Source: Adineta ricciae (taxonomy: Eukaryota > Rotifera > Eurotatoria > Adinetida > Adinetidae). Taken from it: a stretch of 64,000 nt of DNA. Both the position numbers and the translations under genes were made by a program. Positions 34,513 through 45,007 of this stretch are shown here, one piece after another. The notes under the pieces were generated by a model. That model worked only from the letters and a program-made list of their open reading frames with translations, searched no databases and was not told the DNA's origin. The number at the start of each line of letters is the position of its first letter. Position 1 is the stretch's first letter. The stretch covers positions 30,426 to 94,425 of the forward strand of contig CAJNOJ010000357.1 of assembly GCA_905250025.1 (NCBI GenBank), written 5' to 3'.

Positions 34513-35553
34513 ATGGTTAAATCGCGTTTCAGTATCAGGCGACACGTTGCAGATCCAAACATGCGCTTTATATCCCAAGAGAATCATTTGAATGCTATCC
34601 TTTCTTATGAAACCGAAGCTGAGAAATTATCGAGAATTGCGCTTCCAGCGTGCAAATATGGTATTGGTTGTTACCGAATAAATCGTGCGCATTTTGAGCA
34701 TTACTCTCATCAAGTTGGTCTGGAAACAGACAAGTGTGAGACGGATTCACAAAGGACACAACTTGTGAATAATTCTGAACGTGAAGAAGACGAACTTTAG
34801 TTTATCGATCAAGTTGAAAACTGTACTCGCTCATTGGACCGTGATTTGAGATTGATAAATCAGGAAATCGACCAGGAACATATATTAATTATTTCAAAAT
34901 AGGCGCCATCTTATTGGGAACCAAATACCCCGAAAGAATCTTATAATGAAGTTCACTTATTAAATGAATCGTCTGAATTTCAGCGAGTCAATAGACTATT
35001 AAATTCCACAATCCGTAAGCACGATGATCGAACTTGTTTCTAGGTAAATATTATCGAGAAAAATCACCATAGATTGCATAATTCTGGTTGTTCAATCCAT
35101 TTGGAAAACCACCCTTTATTAACGCCTTTACTACAGAAACAATCGAACGAATACTGGTTATTCCATGGATGTGGTGCTGAAGCCGTGCATCATATATTAC
35201 ATCATGGGTACGATCCTTGATTGTCGAACTTAAGTGGTATGTTTGGTGGTGGTTTCTACCTTGCTGAAAATTCCTACAAGTCAAATCAAAATGAACTTGT
35301 CTTTTCTATGCTTCTGTATCGTGATGGGACGAACAAAATACATGGTGTACGACGTCCTCCAACGAAGACAAGCTTATCCAGAATATGTCAACAGTTTCAA
35401 GCGATCGGCCCAAAACGAGCGCGTGTCATTGAATATAATTTTTCCATTCGGAGGACTTCGAAGCGTTGTAAAAAAGTAATTCCGTTAAAATTCACAATAA
35501 ACATGTTCTTTTTCTTTTCTACAAAGTTGGTCTACCAACGAAGGCGTATGTAA
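34513..35553 (+). pseudogene. PBZ-PARP, copy B (broken, with two repeat-flanked deletions)
   Basis: The PBZ finger persists (LPACKYGIGCYRINRAHFEH). Compared with copy A there is a stop after EDEL, a 98-bp loss between two GAAATCG repeats (copy A 22058-22162), loss of roughly 110 bp containing the PARP entry helix, a TGA in the catalytic region (YDP-stop-LSNL) and an in-frame 54-bp loss between TATCG repeats in copy-A coordinates about 22710-22770. The LFHGC motif here keeps the canonical HG. Clearly non-functional. Confidence 0.65.
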
Positions 35554-35678
35554 TCAGGAGAAATTTTTTTTTCTTTTCTGTCGCCACGTGTTTATCTTGT
35601 CGAAGCAGCTGCCTGGCATATCAGACTTGAAAAAGTACTGGGAAAGCGATAACTCAATTCATTTTTCAGTGAGAGAAA

Positions 35679-37211
35679 ATGGCAACAAACGAACTTGGGC
35701 GCAATCAGCGACGAATCCTTCGTTTCTTTGATATTAATCAGGAGCCAATTAGAACACTTCTACCAATAGATGGATATGAACATATGCCTATTGTTCCTCT
35801 GGAAATAGCTATCGAACCACTAGTTTCGTTTCTACCTGCGATCGAAAACTATGCGTTTATTGTCAAGGAGCGATGTCAAGATCAGATCACTGACAAACTA
35901 ACAGTAGATGAGGCAGCATCAATCATGCTTTATACGATGGATTGGGAGCCGATCGACGAGTGTCTTTACGTTTCTTTAAACAAAACATTACGATCAGAGA
36001 CCAGAAATAAACTGAAACCATGGTATTTATATCTAAAACTCTTTCTTACAGCATTGTCACGTCTTCCAGATTTACATAAATTTGTATATCGAGGAGTGAA
36101 GTTAGATTTTAGCAGGTTCTACAAGACCGACGAAACAATTACCTGGTGGGGATTTTCTTCATGTACGAATAATATTAACGTACTTCAGTCGGATGCATTT
36201 TTGGGTATGACAAGTGAACGAACATTATTCACCATTGAATGCCATTCAGGAAAAGACATCTCCGAATATTCGTACTTTGCATCAGAGAATGAGATACTTC
36301 TTCTTCCTGCCACGCAATTTCGAGTACGTGGCTGTCTTGATCAAGGTCATGGACTTCACTTAATTCAATTGGAAGAAGTACAATCAAATTCTACTCTTGT
36401 TTCAAACAAACTACCTGCAGGTACAGGAAAACGGCAGTTTAAGTATTATATCTAACTTAATTGTTGATTTTCCATCAAAATAGTGATCAGAACTATCTCG
36501 ACAGAACCAATTCCAAGACCTAGGCCGAAACCGGTGGTTGCAGTTAATCAACGTGTAAATCCAGATGTACAGCGAACGATGCAGAAATACGGAAGCCATA
36601 CTACTATAAATCTTAATAATCAAAATGTCACTGATGAAGACATGGAATTCGTTGTCAAGGAAGCGATTATGAAAAAAAATTGTTCCGGGCTCAATCTGGC
36701 ATCAAATAATATTACAGCATCTGGCATCGACATTTTAGCTCAAAGATTGGATAACGACTATCCGTTGAAAACACTCATTCTTTATGGGAATCCAATAGGT
36801 GATGAAGGTCTTTCTTTTCTTGTCAATACTCTGACAAACAATACCATAATCAAGACACTTGAACTTGGAGGTATTGGTATCACAGATGTAGGTGTGAAAC
36901 ATGTCGTACAAATCATCAGTGGAAACAAATCATTGATTAATCTGTGGCTTTGCAAAAATCAGATAACGGATGTTGGGATTCGAATGTTAGCTGATGCAAT
37001 TTCAAATCGTAATACGACTCTTCGTTTTTTGTCCGTTAGCGAGAACATGCTCCTAACTGATGGAAGTATCGATTCATTTATTCAAATGATCATGTATAGT
37101 CAATCATTGGCCTATCTGTTCGCATCCCATTGCAATTTCTCTGCGACAGGTAAAGAACGACTGATGAAAGCTCATCAATCCTTCCCAAACTTCAAACTGG
37201 ATATTCGATAG
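35679..37211 (+). CDS. Arginine-type ADP-ribosyltransferase with leucine-rich repeats, copy B
   Basis: Exon 1 is 35679-36420 and exon 2 is 36484-37211, with a 63-nt intron in the same place as copy A. The R-S-E active-site residues ([21 protein letters not shown]) and all LRR signatures are kept; differences are scattered substitutions such as KNY/ENY and HLYLK/YLYLK. The frame is intact in both copies in contrast to the neighbouring PARP, so selection is probably maintaining it. Confidence 0.88.
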
Positions 37212-37711
37212 CCTTCTGACAAAATAAAATGTGCGCAATTAATGAAGTACTTTGGTTGAAAACTTATGGAATTGTATAGTGAACTAGTGCTTTGTTGTCA
37301 CTCTCGTGTCAAATCTACAATTCAGCATGTTCAATTGGTGACTCAATGTTGACACAGCGATGCATTCGAACTTTTTTTGTATCAATCTGTCGCAACCAAT
37401 TATTTCCAAGATTAATTCTTCTACAATAAGATCGTGTCAACAACTCAAAAACTAAAATTCTCTTTTCGTCTGTTATAAATATAATAATTGTCGATTCTGT
37501 TTTAGAATCGATTAACGCGATACTTTGCCAAAAAAGACAAAGCACTCTTCATTTCTTTGTTCTCTTGTAGTTTTCATCTGTGATACCAGTTAGTGACAAG
37601 AGTAGGTAAACAAATGAATATGGCTTTTTTGTATGTGAAGTAATTCAATTATTTTGGTGTTCAAGAACGTAGTTTCCGATGGATACTATCAGCTAATTTA
37701 GAATAAGATAA

Positions 37712-38933
37712 CCCATGTAAACGCCAGACGCAGGATAAACGCGTTCAGGCGCATATGACTTTCAAAGTCGCATCTAGACGCGGTTTAAAGTCAATTTTAT
37801 CGCGTTCAAATGCGTATTACTATAGAAGTGCATCTGGACGCAAAATGAAATAATTTTCCGTTGCATGTTGACGCAATTTTGTGTATAGTCGCGTTCAGAC
37901 GCAGTCAGAACACTTTTTAGCTGCATCCAGATGCGCATATTAACACGATCGCGTTCAGATGTGGTCTTCACTCAAAAACAAAACGCAACCAAACGCAAGT
38001 GTAACTAGTATCAAACTCAGTCTGACGCATGTTTGTAGGAAGTAGTACTTGACTGCGTTGACAAAGCTTACTGAAATGCGTTTAGACACAGTATAAATCA
38101 GTTAAGATGCATTTCAATGCGTTTACTTTTATTAGCTTAGGCTAACTGCCGTTCCAAAACTACTGATTCTCTGCCTTTTAAAATATCAAAACAGTTTTCT
38201 TTATGTAAAGACTTTCAGTTACAAAATACTCTATCAGAAATTGAGTAGTTAGATGGAAATCATCCTTGTTAAGTATTGAAAAGATATTCTCAATAATCAG
38301 TTTATATCTGTTCTTGAGGCAAAACGTCGAAAATCAGTTGAAAGTCATCGGTTATAAATAGCTACCTTATCTGAATCTCGTTCAGTATTTGTTATTGTAG
38401 ATGAAATCTCAGATAGAAATAGAGAAAGGGTAAAATACCAATTTGTTTGAAATTGTATGAGATTATTGAAGAAAAGTACGACGATGAGTTGTGTTTGCTT
38501 CGAAACGACATAAAATAAATATCGTTGTCTTGATTTGTATAAGTTCAAACGTGTAGTCAGCTACATATCGTTTTCTATACTGATATGTTTCGAGCAAGTA
38601 TAGCTTAGTGGTGTATGTTCAAGACTACTGATCGATGGTTCATCTGTTCAAATCTGTATCTCGGCAAGTAAGAGAAAAATTCAGTTCATGTCTGAGGATA
38701 GCCTAAGACCATTAGAAGATGACTGCGATGGCGACTCAGTTCGAATCTGAGATGAACTGAAAGATTTTTTGCCTAATTTTGAAATTTAATGTAAGCGCAT
38801 CCAGATGCAGTTAGTTTTGAACTGCGTCTAGACACCCTATTTTGTTTCACCGTGGACGCGCCCGGTTATTTCGATTTAGACGCATCTGGCACGCACTCGA
38901 AACGCGTTTAGACCAAAAAAATTTTTACATGGG
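37712..38933. mobile_element. 1.22-kb insertion in copy B with short terminal inverted repeats
   Basis: Copy A reads straight through this point (near 25253). The insert begins CCCATGTAAA and ends TTTACATGGG, a perfect 10-bp inverted repeat, with an AA dinucleotide apparently duplicated at the borders. It has no transposase frame, so it would be non-autonomous. The outer thirds are packed with GACGC/GCGTC-like motifs (for example GCGTTCAGACGC and GCATCTGGACGC variants), and the middle contains tRNA-like boxes (see next entry). I do not recognise the family. Confidence 0.7.
38601..38751 (+). ncRNA. Pol III-like A/B boxes and a T-arm-like hairpin inside the insertion
   Basis: TAGCTTAGTGG (38601-38611) fits the tRNA A box and GTTCAAATC (38646-38654) fits the B box at suitable spacing. 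Further on, CTCAG-TTCGAAT-CTGAG (38735-38751) is a perfect tRNA T-arm, with a 5-bp stem and 7-nt loop. No complete cloverleaf could be drawn by eye, so this is more likely a tRNA-derived SINE-type head than a working tRNA gene. Confidence 0.35.
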
Positions 38934-39049
38934 AAGGATAAATGGAAGTTACAAGCCGCAATTATTGTGGTAATTCATTCCGATAGCGAAGAATGGTAAA
39001 ATGATTATAAATTATTCTTATTAACACTTGCGTTTACTCAGAAGAAGAG

Positions 39050-39970
39050 TTGATTTCGTCAATAATGAACACGACAGTTCTTTGCACGTTCTCCTTCACA
39101 GAACAACGCAAATTGTCGTAAGTCCTTTAATACATTATCGTGCTTTTCTGTTTCTCTTGCATTGACTGTAGAATATTCGCCTTCAACTATTGCCAATAAT
39201 AAATGGAGTTTTTTAAAGTTCTTTTTAATGACCAATGGATGCTTCAGATCACTTTTGAAATGTATTATATGAAATGGCTCTTCCCGTTCAGATAGTTTCT
39301 CAGTGAATTGCCGATTCGCTTCACTTGTAGTGTAAATTGAATTCGAAGCATTTTATAGGGAAGAATTAGCAAGTTGCTCTAATTTGTTCATATTCTCATC
39401 CTCATAATAATAAAATACGATAGTTATCAATTCAATCTTCTCGTGCGCCGTAATAACATTTTTTAGTTCCGTGTAGCGTCAATATAAAGAATGAACTTGC
39501 TAAAAGATTGAGTTTGTGTACTGATTGGGATATGAGCACCGTGAATATGATGCCAGCGCTTAAAGTTATAAAAGAATTGTTAAGAGCAATAATACCATAG
39601 TCTTCGGCAACATCTGTACTTTGTGCTTTGGTCATATGACATGGAATAGACAAGCAAAATATGAGATATAGTCACTCCGACGGCAATAATGAGTACTGGG
39701 AATGATATAGAGATAAGATTAGTGTACAGTAAAGCGTACGTCTGATTTGAAGTTATTGCAAAATATGGTGGATCATTTGACGAAGGATGCGATATACTGT
39801 CGCTAAAATTAGGCTCAAGCTCAGATTTGTCGGATTCAATCGGTGGATATGGTCGTTTAAGAGGATTGAACAATGTGTATTTGTTCGGCATCATTGGTGG
39901 GAACTGATTCTGAAAAGGAAAGCTGATCAGAAGATTTCGTCTTTCCAGAATCACTGATGGTAACTAGTAT
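39050..39970 (-). pseudogene. Uncharacterised membrane protein, copy B
   Basis: It is the counterpart of 25345-26181. A TAG replaces the codon after WIY in the N-terminal segment, and the downstream frame (39653-39432) gives DYGIIALNNSFITLSAGIIF, a clear hydrophobic helix, through sequence lacking a short insertion present in copy A. Probably disabled. Confidence 0.35.
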
Positions 39971-41700
39971 ATCCATCCTGACTCGTGCATTGCTGATTAA
40001 TTTTACATTACTAAAGTACAGATAGTCCTCCACGAAGTCCCAGTCTCCTTTTGTTCTGTATTAGAGCCGCTTTTTCTATGTTTGATATTTATGATACCGC
40101 AAAGGCAACGTTTTTATCACCATCTCTTATACAATTGTTGCGTACTTTATCTTTCTGATTATTCTGAATTTGATATATTTGGTGCGCTAGGGGTATGTAG
40201 ACCTAATTCTGACAACGACGGCATAGCATTAGCATATGTTATAGGCATCAAATTGAATTCATTATGTGTCCGACAGTTTCAAAGAAGATCTGATGGAACG
40301 ATATACATAATCATACAAATGATCTTATGTTTTCAACAGATCAAACGCTACAACTTTCTTGAACGAAGTATGCATTGGTCAAGAGCAACGCTTTTTATAT
40401 TTCTAATACTCCGATCGTTGATCGTTCGTTATTTCAATTCGACTGTAGATCTATTAAACTGTTGTTGAAATTTCTTCTAAACAGTATTTTTGTTGTTTTA
40501 TTATTATAATCTCGCATTTCTATTTCATTTCACTACCAAAACCATCTAGAAAAGGAATTTCTCGGTTATAGTTCCATACACAGTCATTAAACTGTCAACT
40601 TGTCAAATGCAGAATGTTCAAGTATTGACGACCGCGTAGCGTTTGAGTTGCTATGTAAATTATTTTCTCCATCAACTTCGATCCAAATAATGGTAATTCA
40701 TTTTCTCTACACCCACATCGACAACAACGTGTGATTGTGGGGGTGATGATATGAAATTACGAAGTGAAAATAACAAAATTCACCTGGCATCAGAACACAT
40801 TCTTGCTTATATTAATAGTTGCAATTAAATTCTGCTTTGAAGTGTTTGTATTTGACTTGTGAAACGCAAACGGAGAGAGTTTAATGTTCGCGTGAATCGC
40901 TTATTTGCATTTCTATGGTAGACGAAAAAGTATTAGCGTTGAGCCATGACGGCAGTGTGGAGAAGCGATGATTGTGCCATTGAAAAAGCATGCAAGGCAA
41001 CAGTGAAGGAAAGGAAAAGGTTATTCAGTATGGAATTCTTTTTTATTGAGTGAAGAGTGAATGATTAAAATTTCATTTTTGAAGTTAAAATGTATATGAA
41101 CTTTCACGATGAAACAGGTGTATTCATGCTTGTAAATATGCCATTCTTTGTTTCACTCTGTTTCTATTCATCGACATCAAATTTATAAATAAATTGTTTT
41201 CTACACTGCAATTATCATTCTTTTTCTGTTCGTTCAAAATATAAAATTCTTATCAAGCCGATTGCAATCGAGTACTGACTATTCCGTATGTAATTATCTA
41301 CCATCGAAACAATGACATTTTTTTTCCGTTGACATTCTCGCGCGCGTACTTCACTTTTGGTTCTCCTCATGTCTGAACAGAAAGCATTCATACACGCGAT
41401 CAATCGAGACGCATAGTTACGACTGGTAGTATACTACAACACAAACGTCATTCAAAGTGTTGCTTTCTTTCTTTGTTGATTTTTGTAACTAACCAACCCG
41501 AAGAGAATGGACAGAGCGAGAAAAGAACAGATTACATTCAGTATATATATATATATATTCTCAAGGATAGTAACGCGACAAGTTTTGTTTGTAATTGAAT
41601 GTTGTAGCAACCTTATTCACTATAAATTACAGGTACAATTATTACGTAGATAGGGTACCGATTCACTTTCTATAAAAGTAAACACACCTACGAAAAAAGG
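39971..41700. other. Intergenic in copy B, nothing recognised
   Basis: This is the counterpart of 26182-27916. It carries small indels relative to copy A. No credible gene. Confidence 0.35.
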
Positions 41701-41772
41701 TAAGAATAAATACTTCAGTCAAATTCCATTGTTTTACTATTCAAATTACTGACACATTTTCAGTGATCAACC

Positions 41773-42369
41773 ATGGCTCGAACAGCAGCAGATAACATCA
41801 GTAAAATTATGGGTATAGTCGCCGTTGTTTTCGGTTTTGTTGCCCTAGTACTTACTTGTGTCGGTGTTGGTACCATCCAGTGGTACATCAGTGGTAATGC
41901 AAACTATATAACTAGTGCAACCAATTTCTTCACATACTGTACTTATGACGGAACAACTGGAAACCAAATTGGCTGTTCACAACGCACCGCATACGCTCAT
42001 CCGTTTTGCGATGCTTCCTACACAGCACCAACTGTCGCAATCAGTAATAGCGATTGCCACTACCGAATGCGAAATGCAGCTGCTTTAACTCTTGTCGGTA
42101 TTATCCTTCTCGCGTTTGGCACGGTCCTTACACTTGTGATGGCATTTGGAATACTAAGCGAATGGTTTCTCAATTTAATTCCCGGTCTCTTACTCTTCCT
42201 AGCTAGTCTTTTCATGTTAGCTGGATTAGCGGAAGGTGCTCGTTATATCGCTTACAATAGTTATTCAGCCAGTTTATATGAAGCCGGCCATCTGTTCACA
42301 ATACTTTCACTCTTCTTGAGTTCATTTGCAGGAGGTCGTATTGCTTTCGCATGTGGTGGTGGAAAATAA
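41773..42369 (+). CDS. Claudin/PMP22-like four-helix membrane protein, copy B
   Basis: Intact, 198 residues, same four hydrophobic segments as copy A. Differences are few (S/T in NFFxY, S/G before CSQR, S/P in YTAxT, M/T and L/F in helices 2-3). The same 5' UTR intron structure precedes the ATG. From the last third of the coding region onward it becomes identical to copy A. Confidence 0.65.
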   Translation: MARTAADNISKIMGIVAVVFGFVALVLTCVGVGTIQWYISGNANYITSATNFFTYCTYDGTTGNQIGCSQRTAYAHPFCDASYTAPTVAISNSDCHYRMRNAAALTLVGIILLAFGTVLTLVMAFGILSEWFLNLIPGLLLFLASLFMLAGLAEGARYIAYNSYSASLYEAGHLFTILSLFLSSFAGGRIAFACGGGK

Positions 42370-43264
42370 ACATTCTAAGTATATACTATAACTAAATAAA
42401 CAAAGTTTTAGTTTTTCGTCTTTTCTTTTCTATTCTAATCGAGATCCTAACTCCCAAATAACTTATTTCTGCATGTCCTTCTCGGTTTGTTTTTCTTTGT
42501 GTTGTATCGCACATTTCAAAAAAATCGAATAAAAAATGTAGAAAAAGAACAGTCACACTGATTTTGCAGCATGATACCCCTAAGTGGCTTTCATTGATTC
42601 AAAACAAAAAAGTGCACAAAATAACATTACTATGGCAACGTTACACTTGTGAGCGCGGGCGCAACAAATCAATCCTTTTATGCAGTCTTGAAGCTTTTAA
42701 CAAACATATGTACGACGCTCGGAGATTTACTGGAGCCATTGTTTCTATTTATTTTCTCGAGTTTTTATTCGTGTCTATTAATTATAAGTAATTCGAAGCG
42801 AGGGATTTGTTTGTATAGCAGAGTAATTTACCATCCACCGGTAGATGTCACGGAGTACAATTATTATTCATTATTATGTGCTTTTCGTTCTAGATAGATA
42901 ATATTTAAAATTCTCAGACATGAAAATGCAATATTCGTTTTGAGCATCGGAAAGCATAGCGAAATTTCGACTGTCTTCAAAATCGATTAAATACTTATTC
43001 GAAATATTTGGAGAATCGACTAGCTATGCGAAGTTGATGAATATATACTTAATTAGAATATTAAGTCATGTTTAGTGCTCTTATATATGATTTTCGCCGA
43101 CGAAAATCATCTGGGAAAACCTGAAGTTTTTGTCGATATGCTGATTTACTAAGTTAATGATCGGATGTTTTAAACTCAAGAGCAATGATACAATTTATTT
43201 GCTCATATTAATTGTGACAACGTGATTCTTCTATTTCGTTTAGATTAAATATTCAACAAAGCGC
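42370..43264. other. Convergent intergenic region of copy B
   Basis: Counterpart of 28587-29481, identical to copy A up to 42919, with the conserved 10-bp-stem hairpin at 43087-43110. Confidence 0.5.
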
Positions 43265-44357
43265 TTATCTACTTTGAAAATACTTGTCAATGATTGCCAT
43301 TAAAACTGGTGCAACATTTTTGACTGGATTGTTGCCATTTTTCACCTGTGTATAAACTGCATTTTCTTCAGCTGAAAGCATCGCTGGAGCTGTTCCTACA
43401 CCCAGATCATCAATAATTTCGATAGCGCCATAGCCGAGTTTTGACCAAAAATCCAAATTATCTTTGTATAACTGAACGAGTTTGCCTTGTGATTCATCAT
43501 CCAGCTTCGTAATGAGAATCTGTCTTAACGTTCTCAAATTCTGCTTGGGAACACGCATACCTAAAGCTTCATCTTCCTTTGAATTGACTGGAACGATATA
43601 GGCCTTTTTCGGTGCACATTCAATTGCCCGAAAACTTCCGGTTGATGATGATCGAAGCACTCCTGTTGATCGACCGCCCAATAATGAGACTGCTTCCCGA
43701 AGAATATCTTTTCGTTCGGATTTTGGGATAAACGGCCATTTCGTCACAACATAGAGAAGAAGAATGCCGTTTTTTTGTATTTCATCAAACATGTACTTGA
43801 CAACATCGCTCGAACCCAAAGAATTAGCTGTGCGACAAAAAATGGCGACTTTCGGTAGAATTTTTCGGTCGTAGAAACAGTCCTTGAAGAAGTCTTTTGC
43901 TGTTTTCACTGACCAATTCTCGAAGCCTACATTAAGTGATAAACAGATGACGAAATTAGTACGGATAGTTTTTATGAAATTTATGATATTATAAGCTATG
44001 TAATTGAGGCTTACCTGGTGTATCCCACCATTGGATATTAAATTTATCCGAATATTTTTCTGAAGACGTGGTACAAGCGTTCATCTTAGCACTAGTGACG
44101 ATTGTTTCGTCGCCAGATATCTCTCTAATCAATGTCGATTTACCCACTCGTGCGGGTCCGAAGACAAGAATTTCGAATTCTGACGATAATTTTTGAATAC
44201 CCTTTGCAGTGGCAACATTAGTGCCATACGAAGACACCTTGGAATGAAATTTTACCAGTTTGTCTCTCAAATATTGAATCCAGTCAATATCTTGTTGTTC
44301 ACGTGTTTGGTTGTGTTCGTCATCTTCTGCTAATAGTTGATCACCAATGTCAGCCAT
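43265..44357 (-). CDS. P-loop GTPase-like protein, copy B (intact)
   Basis: Exon 1 is 44357-44015 and exon 2 is 43926-43265 (88-nt intron, GTAAGC ... AATGTAG), giving 334 residues. An acidic N-terminus (MADIGDQLLAEDDEHNQ) and a helical segment precede the Walker A motif GPARVGKSTLI and, about 45 residues on, DTPGFENW, the G3 motif. A later basic stretch (KKAYIVPVNSKEDEALG) follows the GTPase-like core; a canonical NKxD G4 is not obvious (VVTKWPF may stand in). It lacks TM segments, so is cytosolic. It resembles the AIG1/septin-like TRAFAC GTPases in broad fold only; no specific family recognised. Confidence 0.7.
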
Positions 44358-45007
44358 TTTGATTAAATGAGAAAAACTTCAACAGTCGCTCATATACCAA
44401 TGCAAGTTTCTGGGTTTTTTCCACGTACAATGGTGGAAGATCATTTTTCTGTGTACGTGGTGACTCAGTTATGTCACTAAAGTCAATATACCCAACGTAA
44501 AGCTGACATATATACAGGATGACAGAAAACGACAACATTTTTCTTGCCCATCTCATCGCTCTTGTCGAACGTTGACTGAAGTTATTGCACCAGCGCTCTA
44601 CAAAATTGATCAACAATGAATTATGCAGCCACTGTAATATTATTTTTGAACAAGTCGATAGACAATTGAGGATTGCAACGGATTTGATTGATCGTATCAT
44701 CCATAAAGATATTGTTTTCGAGAAAATGAAGAGAAAACAATCAAAATAGTGAATATTTGATATTCGCGTTCTTTGAGAAATCAAGTCATTCTTTTAATCG
44801 AGAATAAAACCACTCGAAAGAAAAGATGCGTCACTTCAGGAGCAACGTCTGATTCCTGTTGTCTTTTTTGTTTCGTTTCTGCTGTGAGATAAAAAATCTT
44901 TATCTCTTCTTATATACTTACTAACAGAACAAGAAAAAAAAGAAAAAATTGGTTGAGTCGTTCTTTCTTCTTCTGCACGTTGCACTCCAGGACATACAAA
45001 CGAAAAA
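44358..45007. promoter_or_regulatory. Divergent intergenic region, copy B
   Basis: It lies between the divergent GTPase and PhoD-like starts and probably contains both promoters. Relative to copy A there are several small indels. Confidence 0.4.
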
